A stretch of DNA of 64,000 nucleotides from Plebeiibacterium sediminum (GTDB lineage Bacteria; Bacteroidota; Bacteroidia; Bacteroidales; Marinilabiliaceae): NCBI RefSeq assembly GCF_026013605.1, contig NZ_JAPDPJ010000001.1, positions 186,001-250,000 on the forward strand. Reading direction: 5' to 3'. The notes beneath the pieces are model-generated. The model had not been told where the DNA came from, did no database searches, and saw only the letters and a list, made by a program, of their open reading frames with translations. How positions within the stretch are numbered: the stretch's first letter is position 1; every line of letters starts with the position of its first letter. The position numbers and the translations under genes are program-made. Below are positions 55,263 to 63,753 of this stretch, piece by piece.

Positions 55263-56861
55263 ATGTTTGAATCTATTGATTTAGCTCTAGTGAACTGGTC
55301 ACGGGCCCAATTTGCCTTAACTGCAATGTATCACTGGATATTTGTGCCATTAACACTTGGCCTTGGCTTTATTATAGCCTTCATGGAAACTATTTATGTC
55401 AGGACGGGTAACCCTGAATGGAAAAGAATTACAAAATTCTGGATGAAACTCTTCGGAATTAACTTTGCCATTGGGGTAGCTACTGGTATCATCTTAGAGT
55501 TCGAATTTGGAACCAACTGGAGTAATTACTCCTGGTTTGTTGGAGATATTTTCGGAGCACCGTTAGCCATTGAAGGTATTATGGCCTTTTTTATGGAGAG
55601 TACCTTTATTGCCGTTATGTTTTTCGGATGGGGTAAGGTGAGTAAGAGATTTCACCTGACAGCCACATGGTTAACTGCTATCGGTGCAAATCTTTCCGCA
55701 GTCTGGATTCTGGTTGCTAATGCCTGGATGCAGGATCCTGTTGGAATGAGATTTAATCCTGATACTGCCCGAAATGAAATGGTAAACTTCTGGGATGTAT
55801 TTCTTTCTCCTAGTGCAGTAAGTAAGTTTTTACATACTTCTACTTCCGGATTTGTTTTGGCAGCTGTTTTTGTAGTTGGAGTAAGCGCATGGTATCTGCT
55901 TAAGAAAAGAGAGATTGCTTTTGCAAAGAAGAGTATGATTGTTGCTTCTGCATTTGGTATCCTTTCTTCAATTATGCTAATTGGTAGTGGAGATTCATCA
56001 GCAAAAACTGTAGCAACTGCACAGCCTATGAAATTAGCTGCTATGGAAGGACTTTACGAAGGAACTACCAATGCTCCTCTTATTGGGATGGCACTTATTA
56101 CAGACGCTCAAGATAAACCATTAACTAGGGAATCTCAGGCCGAATTTGCAATGAAAATTGAAATTCCATCTGCTCTATCATTCCTGGCTTATGGTGACTT
56201 TGATGCATTTGTACCAGGTGTTAAAGATTTGGTTCTAGGAAATGAAGAACACGGCATCATGTCATATAAAGAAAAGATTAAAAGGGGTTATGAAGCCCAA
56301 CAAACTTTAATGGCATACAAAAAAGCTCAGAAAGAAAAAAGTCCGGAGTTTGCTGCCTTAAAAGCTAAATTCAACGATGATACATGGATGGATAACTACT
56401 TTAAGTACTTTGGATACGGAGCATATTACGATGATGATCCGGAAACATTAGAAGCCAATGCATTTAAAATGGTTCCTCCAATTTCCTTAACATTCTACTC
56501 TTTCCATATCATGGTAGCTCTAGGAATGTGGTTTTTACTACTGTTTATGATCATCCTGTTCTTAATATATAAAGATAAGCTAGCTGACAATAAAGTGATA
56601 CTTTGGGCATCTGTATGGACAATTCCTTTAGTATATATTGCTTCTCAAGCTGGCTGGATTGTTGCCGAAGTAGGAAGACAACCATGGGTTATTCAGGATT
56701 TAATGACAACATCCAGGGCCGTTTCTCAAATTGATACCGGATCGGTTATGATAACATTCTGGTTATTTGCCATCACATTTACTTCTCTGCTAATTGCTGA
56801 AGTAAAAATATTAACGAAACAGATTAAAATAGGACCTAAAAAAGAAGGAGGAAAGCAATAA
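55263..56861 (+). CDS. cydA: Cytochrome bd ubiquinol oxidase subunit I
   Basis: The 532-residue membrane subunit binds hemes b558, b595 and d. Heme-ligand regions are at the start (FALTAMYHWIFVPLTLGLGF) and in the middle (FLHTSTSGFVLAAVF), and quinol-binding residues lie in QPMKLAAMEGLYEGTTNAPL. The signature GRQPW is in AEVGRQPWVIQDLMTTS. It oxidises quinol and reduces oxygen with high affinity, supporting microaerobic or oxygen-tolerant growth. The stop overlaps the cydB start by one base (TAATG), so translation is coupled. Confidence 0.97.
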   Translation: MFESIDLALVNWSRAQFALTAMYHWIFVPLTLGLGFIIAFMETIYVRTGNPEWKRITKFWMKLFGINFAIGVATGIILEFEFGTNWSNYSWFVGDIFGAPLAIEGIMAFFMESTFIAVMFFGWGKVSKRFHLTATWLTAIGANLSAVWILVANAWMQDPVGMRFNPDTARNEMVNFWDVFLSPSAVSKFLHTSTSGFVLAAVFVVGVSAWYLLKKREIAFAKKSMIVASAFGILSSIMLIGSGDSSAKTVATAQPMKLAAMEGLYEGTTNAPLIGMALITDAQDKPLTRESQAEFAMKIEIPSALSFLAYGDFDAFVPGVKDLVLGNEEHGIMSYKEKIKRGYEAQQTLMAYKKAQKEKSPEFAALKAKFNDDTWMDNYFKYFGYGAYYDDDPETLEANAFKMVPPISLTFYSFHIMVALGMWFLLLFMIILFLIYKDKLADNKVILWASVWTIPLVYIASQAGWIVAEVGRQPWVIQDLMTTSRAVSQIDTGSVMITFWLFAITFTSLLIAEVKILTKQIKIGPKKEGGKQ

Positions 56862-57994
56862 TGTTTGGAGATTTATCACACTTAGCACTACAACACTATT
56901 GGTGGTTTCTGGTATCACTTCTTGGAGCAATTTTAGTGTTTTTAATGTTTGTACAAGGCGGACAGACCTTAATATCAACTCTTGGTAAAACCAAAGATGA
57001 AAAAACTATTTTAGTGAATGCTCTTGGTCGAAAATGGGAGTTTACATTTACAACTCTTGTCACATTTGGAGGTGCTTTTTTTGCATCATTCCCTTTATTT
57101 TACAGTACAAGTTTTGGTGGAGCCTATTGGGTATGGATGATTATATTATTTGCCTTTGTTATTCAGGCAATCGCTTATGAATTCAGAAACAGACCGAACA
57201 ATGTTTATGGACCAAAAACCTATGAAACATTCTTGTTTATTAATGGATTAATTGGAACCATATTCATTGGTACTGCTGTAGCTACATTCTTTACTGGATC
57301 AAATTTTTCTGTAAATGAATTAAATCAATCTAAATGGGATACTCCATTTCATGGTTTGGAAGCTGCTTTAAACCTTCATAACCTTAGTCTTGGTTTAACT
57401 GTATTCTTTTTAGCAAGAGTCTTAGCCATCCTTTATTTTATGAATTCAGTAGATCATAAAGAAATATTGGAAAGAGCAAGAAAACAATTAATTATTAACG
57501 CAATTCCATTTGTTGTTTTGTTCCTTACGTTTACAACATGGTTACTATTAAGAGATGGATTTGCTGTAGATCCTGGTACAAAAGAGGTTTACATGGAGCC
57601 TTTTAAATACTTTAACAACTTAATTGAAATGCCTTTAATTTTAATCGGATTTTTAGCTGGAGTTGTATTGGTACTTTGGGGTATTATTTCAAGTTATTTA
57701 AAACCAAGTTCAAAAGGTATTTGGTTTACTGGTCCTGGCACAATCATTACGGTATTAATGCTGTTATTAATTGCAGGTTATAACAACACATCATTTTATC
57801 CATCAGTTTCAAATCTACAAAGTTCATTAACCATTGAAAATGCAAGTTCGAGTCATTTCACATTAACAGCAATGAGCTACGTTTCGTTAATGATTCCGTT
57901 TGTACTTGCATACATCTGGTATGCTTGGAGAGCTATTAATGTTAACAAAATTGATCAGGAAGAAATTGAAAAAGATGATATTCATATCTATTAA
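56861..57994 (+). CDS. cydB: Cytochrome bd ubiquinol oxidase subunit II
   Basis: A 377-residue membrane protein with about eight helices. It begins with LQHYWWFLVSLLGAILVFLMFVQGGQTLI, the usual CydB start. It also contains RKWEFTFTTLVTFGGAFFASFPLFYSTSFGGAYWVW and EFRNRPNN. It forms the heterodimer with CydA. It is the third gene of DUF4492-cydA-cydB and is followed, 95 bp away, by the small ORF at 58090. Confidence 0.95.
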   Translation: MFGDLSHLALQHYWWFLVSLLGAILVFLMFVQGGQTLISTLGKTKDEKTILVNALGRKWEFTFTTLVTFGGAFFASFPLFYSTSFGGAYWVWMIILFAFVIQAIAYEFRNRPNNVYGPKTYETFLFINGLIGTIFIGTAVATFFTGSNFSVNELNQSKWDTPFHGLEAALNLHNLSLGLTVFFLARVLAILYFMNSVDHKEILERARKQLIINAIPFVVLFLTFTTWLLLRDGFAVDPGTKEVYMEPFKYFNNLIEMPLILIGFLAGVVLVLWGIISSYLKPSSKGIWFTGPGTIITVLMLLLIAGYNNTSFYPSVSNLQSSLTIENASSSHFTLTAMSYVSLMIPFVLAYIWYAWRAINVNKIDQEEIEKDDIHIY

Positions 57995-58089
57995 GAACAT
58001 GAATATTAGAACAATACTTAAATACAATTTTGTGAAGAACAGTATTGGTTTTCAGCAGTTTTAATAACGAATAGAAAAATTTTATACAC

Positions 58090-58233
58090 ATGAAATATAT
58101 GAGCGAAATTCTTTTCTACCTTAGTTGGCCTTTATTGATTGTTATAAGTTATCAATCAGTAAAATGGTTAATTAGTAAGTATGAAAAAAAGGAAGCTGAA
58201 CTTATTGATTCAAACAATAATTCAGAGCTATAG
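58090..58233 (+). CDS. Possible CydX-like small membrane protein
   Basis: A 47-codon frame lies 95 bp downstream of cydB in the same direction and ends 30 bp before the operon terminator. The product has one predicted helix with aromatic residues (ILFYLSWPLLIVISYQSVKW) and a charged, Glu/Lys-rich tail. CydX/CydY/CydH-type peptides are 30-50 residues with one helix near an aromatic N-terminus. The terminator placed after this frame, not after cydB, supports it as part of the operon. Sequence identity to proteobacterial CydX is not evident. An alternative start is the ATG at 58099. Confidence 0.55.
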   Translation: MKYMSEILFYLSWPLLIVISYQSVKWLISKYEKKEAELIDSNNNSEL

Positions 58234-58263
58234 AACACTAAATATCACTAATTCATTATTACG

Positions 58264-58294
58264 ATCCCTTGGAGTTAATTCAAGGGATTTTTTT
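58264..58294 (+). terminator. Terminator of the cytochrome bd operon
   Basis: ATCCCTTG (58264-58271) pairs with CAAGGGAT (58281-58288) and is followed by seven Ts. Confidence 0.85.
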
Positions 58295-58314
58295 ATGTTT
58301 CTATTAAAATAGAT

Positions 58315-59052
58315 CTAGTTAATTTTAACAAATACAAGCTTAATAACTGAAAAGAAAACATAAAGGGCGATTACTACAGCAATACCACCTACACCTAGCC
58401 ATACTATCATTATTAAACCACTAAGTAACAACACAAATTTATCAAGATTCTGCAGTAATTTAAAGTTTTTAAACTTTAAGGAAAACATCGGTATTTCAGA
58501 CACGAGCAAGAAAGAAAAAACAGGTACAAATGTTAATAATAACCATTGATTCTGAATTAAATCATTTAGCCAGTTTAAGTCGTGCACAAATACAAATCCT
58601 AAAGACGAGATAAATAAACCTGTAGCGGTAGTTGTTAAACCTATAAAGCTTTCTGTTTGGCGGGTATCCACATTGAATTTAGCCAGTCGTAATCCAGAAA
58701 ATACTGTGATTACAAAAGGAGATAAAACAAATGCCTGATTAAGTATATTAGCTTGAAAAAAGTCCGCTTGAATATCACCAAGAACAGTTTGTTTAAGCAT
58801 CATGTGTAATATAGCCATCGGCGCAAAACCAAAACTAATCATATCAGCAAGAGAGTCCAGTTCCTTCCCCATTGGCGAATACGCCTTCAGCATTCTCGCT
58901 GCAAAACCATCTGTGAAATCAAAAAGTGCACCAGCAAAAATAAGTAATGCTGCGGTTCCTAGTTTTCCATTTAAAGCATAAAAGGCAGCTAAGGCACCAC
59001 ATAAAAGATTTAGACTCGTAATAAAATTAGGAATATGATTTTTTACTGACAT
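58315..59052 (-). CDS. pssA: CDP-diacylglycerol-serine O-phosphatidyltransferase
   Basis: I start at the ATG at 59052 (MSVKNHIPNFITSLNLLCG); the longer frame starts with TTG three codons earlier. The 245-residue membrane enzyme carries the CDP-alcohol phosphatidyltransferase motif DGFAARMLKAYSPMGKELDSLAD, with its conserved Asp, Gly and Arg residues. NLLCGALAAFYAL at the start is typical of PssA. It transfers phosphatidyl to serine, the first step to phosphatidylethanolamine. It is a single gene behind the OMP operon's terminator. Confidence 0.93.
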   Translation of the reverse strand: MSVKNHIPNFITSLNLLCGALAAFYALNGKLGTAALLIFAGALFDFTDGFAARMLKAYSPMGKELDSLADMISFGFAPMAILHMMLKQTVLGDIQADFFQANILNQAFVLSPFVITVFSGLRLAKFNVDTRQTESFIGLTTTATGLFISSLGFVFVHDLNWLNDLIQNQWLLLTFVPVFSFLLVSEIPMFSLKFKNFKLLQNLDKFVLLLSGLIMIVWLGVGGIAVVIALYVFFSVIKLVFVKIN

Positions 59053-59093
59053 TGTTATCAAGTTTAGAAAACGAAATTAGAAAAGATTAAGCT

Positions 59094-59135
59094 TAAAAAA
59101 AATCGCATTTAAGAAATATTAATCCTAAATGCGAT
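59094..59135 (-). terminator. Terminator of the DUF4270-porin operon
   Basis: On the minus strand ATCGCATTTA (59135-59126) pairs with TAAATGCGAT (59111-59102), and a run of Ts follows. It lies 38 bp after the porin-like gene stop. Confidence 0.82.
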
Positions 59136-59173
59136 TCTAATATTTTATTCGCTTTTATAAAGACTTTAGATCA

Positions 59174-60418
59174 TTAATCAAACTGACGTTTCATAAACCA
59201 GAATTCAACTAACGATAAACTCAAATTAACGCCAAAATAATTTTCTGTAATAATATCACCACCTCTTGTTCCTCTTCTTCCGTAATTAAGATTAATATTG
59301 AAATAGGATTTACTATTACGCATTGGGATTCCAACACCTACATTTACTCCTGCATCAATAATTGAATTACCTTCTACTCTGATATAAGAATCCTCTACAT
59401 AACCACCTGCCTGAAATAAGAATGGGTTGGCTTTTTTAGTTTCTTTATTTCTATATTCTCCACCAAAACTAAAACGGTGACTATCTTTTAAAACTGCAGC
59501 CTTACTTGAATAAGTTACATTACTCCATTCCTGAAATCTATAGTCACAAGCTAACTTTAATCCCCGCTTATTTGCCCAGGCTATACCTCCAGCCATATTT
59601 GCAGGAACATCGTAATCATTACCATCATCCAAATCTTCACTAATACCTGCACCACTTGACGAGTATGTTTCAACAGTTCTTGTATTGGCTAAATCAATTT
59701 GAGGACGATATGTGGCTCCTAAAGTAAATTCATTATCCTTTACTTTAAATTGATATTGTAAACCTGGTTCGAAAGCAAACTGTTGAACGTAATCTGAATA
59801 ATTCACATTTAAAGCTCCAATTACTGATGATGCAAAAACTTCAGTTTTATCAATACTACCGAATAAATAGGAAATCTTTAAACCTAATGCTAAATTCTTT
59901 GTAAGCGAATAGGCATTGGATAAATACACTTCATTAACACCTCCTGTACCAGTATATTCTTTTACTACAGTAGTATTTGATCCTTGAATATCTGTTGTTG
60001 TTGCTACATTATATCCTACTGAAGAAAATTGTGCTAAACCAAAACTTGTAAATATTCTGTTTGAAGAACGAAAGGCTAATGAGATATTATGTAATCCTCC
60101 TGAAATAGCATTACCTTTTCCCTCATTCGTGTCATAAAACGTCTTATTAATTCTTAATCCTAAATCAATAAGCATATTTAAACTATCGATACCAGTTAAA
60201 GAGGCAGGATTTAATGAATTAATAAAATTATCAGATTTTATTCCTAGTCCAGTACCTCCCATACCCTGATTTTTAACTAAACCTGAGTTATTAATTGTTC
60301 CAACACCAAATGTAGTATATGCCGAAGGCGCTCCTGTTTGAGCTGATAATGTTAAAGGAAGTAGAAATAATATAATTACTATAGATATATATTGAATTCT
60401 TTTAGTCATAATTATCAT
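59174..60418 (-). CDS. Outer-membrane porin-like protein (FadL-like fold) in DUF4270 operon
   Basis: A 414-residue protein with signal peptide (IQYISIVIILFLLPLTLSAQ). It has a repeated barrel pattern: TTFGVGTINNSGLVKNQGMGGTGLGIKSDNFINSLNPASLTGI, GGLHNISLAFRSSNRIFTSFGLAQFSSVGYN, FTLGATYRPQIDLANTRTVET, FSFGGEYRNKETKKANPFLFQAGGYV, and a final aromatic strand. The NxxNPA-type N-terminus resembles FadL/Toluene-transport-like outer-membrane proteins. It follows the DUF4270 lipoprotein gene by one base and is co-expressed with it. An in-frame ATG at 60409 is an alternative start. Confidence 0.85.
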   Translation of the reverse strand: MIIMTKRIQYISIVIILFLLPLTLSAQTGAPSAYTTFGVGTINNSGLVKNQGMGGTGLGIKSDNFINSLNPASLTGIDSLNMLIDLGLRINKTFYDTNEGKGNAISGGLHNISLAFRSSNRIFTSFGLAQFSSVGYNVATTTDIQGSNTTVVKEYTGTGGVNEVYLSNAYSLTKNLALGLKISYLFGSIDKTEVFASSVIGALNVNYSDYVQQFAFEPGLQYQFKVKDNEFTLGATYRPQIDLANTRTVETYSSSGAGISEDLDDGNDYDVPANMAGGIAWANKRGLKLACDYRFQEWSNVTYSSKAAVLKDSHRFSFGGEYRNKETKKANPFLFQAGGYVEDSYIRVEGNSIIDAGVNVGVGIPMRNSKSYFNINLNYGRRGTRGGDIITENYFGVNLSLSLVEFWFMKRQFD

Positions 60419-60419
60419 C

Positions 60420-61763
60420 TTAATAATAATATGTATATAGTCTTAATTTAGGTTGAAAGTCAGCATTATTATGTCCTCCAAAAGAGATAGTGGTTAATTT
60501 TGATGCCATATCTGAGGATGATAATCCAATCAAAAATGAGAAATCATCATCATAAATTCCATCTAAAAATTCCGCTACAAATTGATTGGTAATATCTACA
60601 GTATAATATTCATCCTCCTCTTCATCTACAGCATTATCATATAAATACATATAAGATATATCCGAATTATTGCTTGCAAGAATTACTTCCCCTAAGTAAT
60701 TCTTTCTATTTGATTCATATACAAACAATCGATTAGGAAAATCATTAAAATCATCTTCTGTATAATCCAATGGTAAAAATACTATCTCAGCCTTAATAAT
60801 TTGATTTAAGGCAGGTAATTGCTCTGCACGCTCTAAACCCGGAAAATCAATTTTGGCATAAATTCCGGTTCCAGCTTGCACAAAACACTTATCATTAGTA
60901 TCCTCACTTGAAATGCTGACTTCCTGATCTATTAAACCATTCAATAAAGCACCATTACGATCGACTTCAATACTATTAAATTGATATATTGAATTAGCTT
61001 CAACTTTCATTTCAACCTCTTTATCGATTCTTTGATCTAGAGTTGTATGATAAAGTAATTTAATACAACATGAATCACCAACATTATATCCAATAACAGA
61101 CTGGTTAATGTCTCGGTTACTTTTTAACATGACACCCTTGAAGTAATCATAAAAATCAGAAGCTACAGTAATATTATCATCATTGTTCTGAAGCATTTCA
61201 AATAGTTCTCTACCAAAATCATCATCCAAAGGAATTTTAATGGTGTCAGAATTTGTAACCTTAGGTACAGCAGTATATTCTCCTAAAATACGTTTCGTAG
61301 TAACTCTAGTGGTATTATAAAAATAATCATCTTTCTTCTGATCCTTTTCCATATCCTTTAAGTCCGACTCTATCTCTTCAATAGTAAAGGAATGCGTAAC
61401 TGTTGTATCACCTAAAAAATAATCGTTATATTTTATACAGAACTCAATTCCATCATAAACGTCGTCTTCATCTATATTAATTCTACCTGGTGATGAAATT
61501 CTGAAAACTGCATCAGAATGAATTTGTCCAAAATCAGGATGATTAAAACTTCCTACCAAAGCTTCTCCTGATTGAGAGGTTCTAACAGAATCCCTAATTA
61601 CAGTACTCAATTTTACTGAAAAAGTATCAATCATCATGATACCTGCTTCCCCATCAATATATTCTTCTCCCATGGGGGTAGATATTTCATCCAAACTTTG
61701 ATCGCCACATGAAAAACATATACCGACAATTAAAACACTAAATATAAATAAGTATTTATGCAT
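60420..61763 (-). CDS. DUF4270 family lipoprotein
   Basis: I start at the ATG near 61763 (MHKYLFIFSVLIVGICFSC), which gives a lipobox. A non-ATG start ten codons earlier also stays in frame. The 447-residue lipoprotein has the DUF4270 pattern: GEAGIMMIDTFSVKLSTVIRDSVRTSQSGEALVGSFNHPDFGQIHSDAVFRI and DGIEFCIKYNDYFLGDTTVTHSFTI. Later comes a large beta-rich region with TGIYAKIDFPGLERAEQL and a C-terminal YTVDITNQFVAEFLDG. Its function is unknown. It is translated with the porin-like protein and is divergent from the Kelch lipoprotein. Confidence 0.86.
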   Translation of the reverse strand: MHKYLFIFSVLIVGICFSCGDQSLDEISTPMGEEYIDGEAGIMMIDTFSVKLSTVIRDSVRTSQSGEALVGSFNHPDFGQIHSDAVFRISSPGRINIDEDDVYDGIEFCIKYNDYFLGDTTVTHSFTIEEIESDLKDMEKDQKKDDYFYNTTRVTTKRILGEYTAVPKVTNSDTIKIPLDDDFGRELFEMLQNNDDNITVASDFYDYFKGVMLKSNRDINQSVIGYNVGDSCCIKLLYHTTLDQRIDKEVEMKVEANSIYQFNSIEVDRNGALLNGLIDQEVSISSEDTNDKCFVQAGTGIYAKIDFPGLERAEQLPALNQIIKAEIVFLPLDYTEDDFNDFPNRLFVYESNRKNYLGEVILASNNSDISYMYLYDNAVDEEEDEYYTVDITNQFVAEFLDGIYDDDFSFLIGLSSSDMASKLTTISFGGHNNADFQPKLRLYTYYY

Positions 61764-62100
61764 CTTTAATAGATATTTAATTTTCAAAAACACAATAAAT
61801 ATACCGTGCTTTATTAAATCTTAAAAAATAACGACAAAGGTGCAAAAAAAATTGTATCCTCCAACACTCTACTACATTCATTGGCCTGTATCGAGGAATT
61901 AATTCTTAATGATTTTTATTACTTTAAGATAATATGTCTATATTAGCGCAGAATTTTACAGGTTAGTAAGCAAATATCTTATACCGTTTAACTTAAAAGT
62001 TAATTTCAGGTTAAAGTTTTTTTTCAAAAACAATATTTGGTTTATTAATTGTAGTATCGCAATGAGAAAATTTTAAAATAATAATTTGAAACAAAAAACA
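61764..62100. other. Divergent regulatory region between DUF4270 and Kelch genes
   Basis: A 337-bp AT-rich gap with no open frame of interest. On the minus side a CACCTTTG resembles TAnnTTTG with one change near 61835; on the plus side TATATTAG near 61935 is a weak -7 candidate. I see no exact consensus promoter, repeat or leader. Confidence 0.5.
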
Positions 62101-63117
62101 ATGATCAAGCAGTCAATATTTTTTATCACAGCGCTATTTATAAGTAGCTTATGTTTTACAGGTTGTTCTGATGATGATGACGATTACCTAGGAAACTGGG
62201 TTGAAATGGGTGATTTTAGTGGTAAAGTTAGATCCCATGCAGTCACTTTTACTATTGGTGATAAAGTATATGTAGGTACAGGATATGACTATGATGACGA
62301 TGAGAAATTCGCAGATTTTTGGGAATTAACAATTAATGGTACTTCATTCCAATGGAAACAAATTGAAGCACTACCAGGTCTTGCAAGAAACAGAGCAGTT
62401 GCTTTTTCATCAGGATCTACAGGTTATGTTGGTTTAGGAAGTGACGAAGACGATAATAAACTTAAAGATTTTTGGGCATACACTCCAGGTTCAGGTTGGA
62501 CAGAAGTTACAGCTGAATTTCCAGGAAGTGCTCGTAGAGATGCAGTAGCATTTTATGTAAATGGTAAAGGTTATGTTGGTACTGGAGAAGATGATGATCT
62601 AGGAAACTTAAATGATTTTTATTCATACGATCCAAACAGTAATACATGGGCATCTATTAGCTCTATTCCATATAAAAGAAGATCTGCAACAACTTTCGTA
62701 TTAGATGGTGAAGCTTATATTGTAAGTGGATTAGATAATGGTGTTTCAAGAGATGACTTTTATCGTTATGATTCAACTAATGACACTTGGGTTGAATTAA
62801 ACAGAATATCAGACTTCACTGACTCTAGCTTTGATAACGACTACGATAACACTATTCAAAGATATGATGCAGTTTCATTTACAATGGGAGGAAAAGCATA
62901 CTTAGCAACAGGTAGTGCAAACCTTGAGACTTGGGAATGGGATCCTATGACTGACAGATGGAAACAAAAAACAGATTTTGAAGGAGCAAGCCGATACGGT
63001 GCTGTTGCATTTACTTTAAATGATGTTGGTTATGTGATGACTGGTGGAAACGGAAGCTACTCATTTGATGACATGTGGTATTTTGAACCATATGAAGAAT
63101 ATGAAAACAAAGACTAA
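62101..63117 (+). CDS. Kelch-repeat lipoprotein
   Basis: I start at the ATG at 62101 (MIKQSIFFITALFISSLCFTGC), since the longer frame starts with TTG. The 338-residue lipoprotein begins with a lipobox and a DDDDD spacer. Five to six Kelch-type blades follow, with paired GG/G..YVGTG...D....FW elements (for example RSHAVTFTIGDKVYVGTGYD, RRDAVAFYVNGKGYVGTGED, RSATTFVLDGEAYIVSGLDN, YGAVAFTLNDVGYVMTGGNG). Kelch propellers bind proteins or glycans. It overlaps the DUF4907 gene by 17 bp. Confidence 0.9.
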   Translation: MIKQSIFFITALFISSLCFTGCSDDDDDYLGNWVEMGDFSGKVRSHAVTFTIGDKVYVGTGYDYDDDEKFADFWELTINGTSFQWKQIEALPGLARNRAVAFSSGSTGYVGLGSDEDDNKLKDFWAYTPGSGWTEVTAEFPGSARRDAVAFYVNGKGYVGTGEDDDLGNLNDFYSYDPNSNTWASISSIPYKRRSATTFVLDGEAYIVSGLDNGVSRDDFYRYDSTNDTWVELNRISDFTDSSFDNDYDNTIQRYDAVSFTMGGKAYLATGSANLETWEWDPMTDRWKQKTDFEGASRYGAVAFTLNDVGYVMTGGNGSYSFDDMWYFEPYEEYENKD

Positions 63118-63421
63118 CACATTAATATTCTTTCTTTTGTCAGTTTGCCTTTTTAGTTGCAAACCCAAACAGAAAGACACAAACATTGAATACCTTACTT
63201 TCGAGGTAAATAATGGTTGGGGTTACGACATCAAGATTAATGGTAAAACTTTTATTCATCAGGATGTAATTCCAGCCATAAACAAATCAATACCTTTTAA
63301 CAGCAAAGAAGATGCTGAAAAGGTTGCCAAATTGATTGTTGAAAAAATAAAGAAGAAACAAATGCCTCCAGCTGTATCAAAAGAAGAGATGCAAAAATTA
63401 GGCATTAATACAGATTCTTAA
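63101..63421 (+). CDS. DUF4907 family lipoprotein
   Basis: I start at ATG 63101 (MKTKTNTLIFFLLSVCLFSC), inside the end of the Kelch gene. The 106-residue lipoprotein has a lipobox and the DUF4907 pattern LTFEVNNGWGYDIKINGKTFIHQDVIPAINKSIPFNSKEDAEKVAKLIVEKIKKK. The function is unknown. It is the second gene of Kelch-DUF4907 and is followed by a strong terminator. The same families often occur with DUF4270 in Bacteroidota, so the four genes may form one envelope system. Confidence 0.87.
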   Translation: MKTKTNTLIFFLLSVCLFSCKPKQKDTNIEYLTFEVNNGWGYDIKINGKTFIHQDVIPAINKSIPFNSKEDAEKVAKLIVEKIKKKQMPPAVSKEEMQKLGINTDS

Positions 63422-63437
63422 CGGAAATTCATATAAT

Positions 63438-63474
63438 AAAAGCCGGATTGTTTCATTACAAATCCGGCTTTTTT
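63438..63474 (+). terminator. Terminator after the DUF4907 gene
   Basis: AAAGCCGGATT (63439-63449) pairs with AATCCGGCTTT (63461-63471), and more Ts follow. Confidence 0.85.
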
Positions 63475-63546
63475 GATTTACACCCCCTAATAAGAGGCGA
63501 TAATACATTTCACTAATTAAATTTTACAACAAATTAACAATGATAA

Positions 63547-63577
63547 TTTGCAGTTTTAATAAAAAGGTCTACTTTTG
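63547..63577 (+). promoter_or_regulatory. Bacteroidota-type promoter of the his operon
   Basis: TTTG (63547-63550) is followed by exactly 19 bp and TACTTTTG (63570-63577), a full match to TTTG-N19-TAnnTTTG. Transcription is expected to start near 63584, about 13 bases before the leader peptide. Confidence 0.8.
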
Positions 63578-63596
63578 TAATTCAAAATATACAAGA

Positions 63597-63644
63597 ATGA
63601 GAAATTTAGTACATCATCACGGACATCATTATTATCTACCATAG
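63597..63644 (+). CDS. Histidine-rich leader peptide of the his operon
   Basis: The 15-codon frame reads MRNLVHHHGHHYYLP then TAG. Five histidine codons lie in a row of six, with tyrosines after them. It follows the promoter at 63547 closely and lies 110 bp before hisG. A strong terminator (63681-63715) lies between it and hisG. This is the architecture of his leader peptides used in ribosome-mediated attenuation in gammaproteobacteria. I could not define the antiterminator pairing. Confidence 0.78.
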   Translation: MRNLVHHHGHHYYLP

Positions 63645-63680
63645 GTGGGCCGGGATTGTTGTATGTATATGATATATAAA

Positions 63681-63715
63681 GAGGGCTTGCCATTATGGAA
63701 GCCCTCTTTTTTTTT
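63681..63715 (+). terminator. his attenuator terminator
   Basis: GAGGGCTT (63681-63688) pairs with AAGCCCTC (63699-63706), with an inner CCA/TGG extension, followed by nine Ts. It sits between the histidine leader peptide and hisG, so hisG transcription depends on readthrough. Confidence 0.85.
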
Positions 63716-63753
63716 AGGCAAAACTTTAAAAACAATATTTAAGTAATTGAGAA

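Noticed and set aside
57999-58064. 21-codon frame directly after cydB (MNIRTILKYNF...)
   Set aside because: Too short, without a hydrophobic helix or conserved-looking composition; the 58090 frame is the better candidate.
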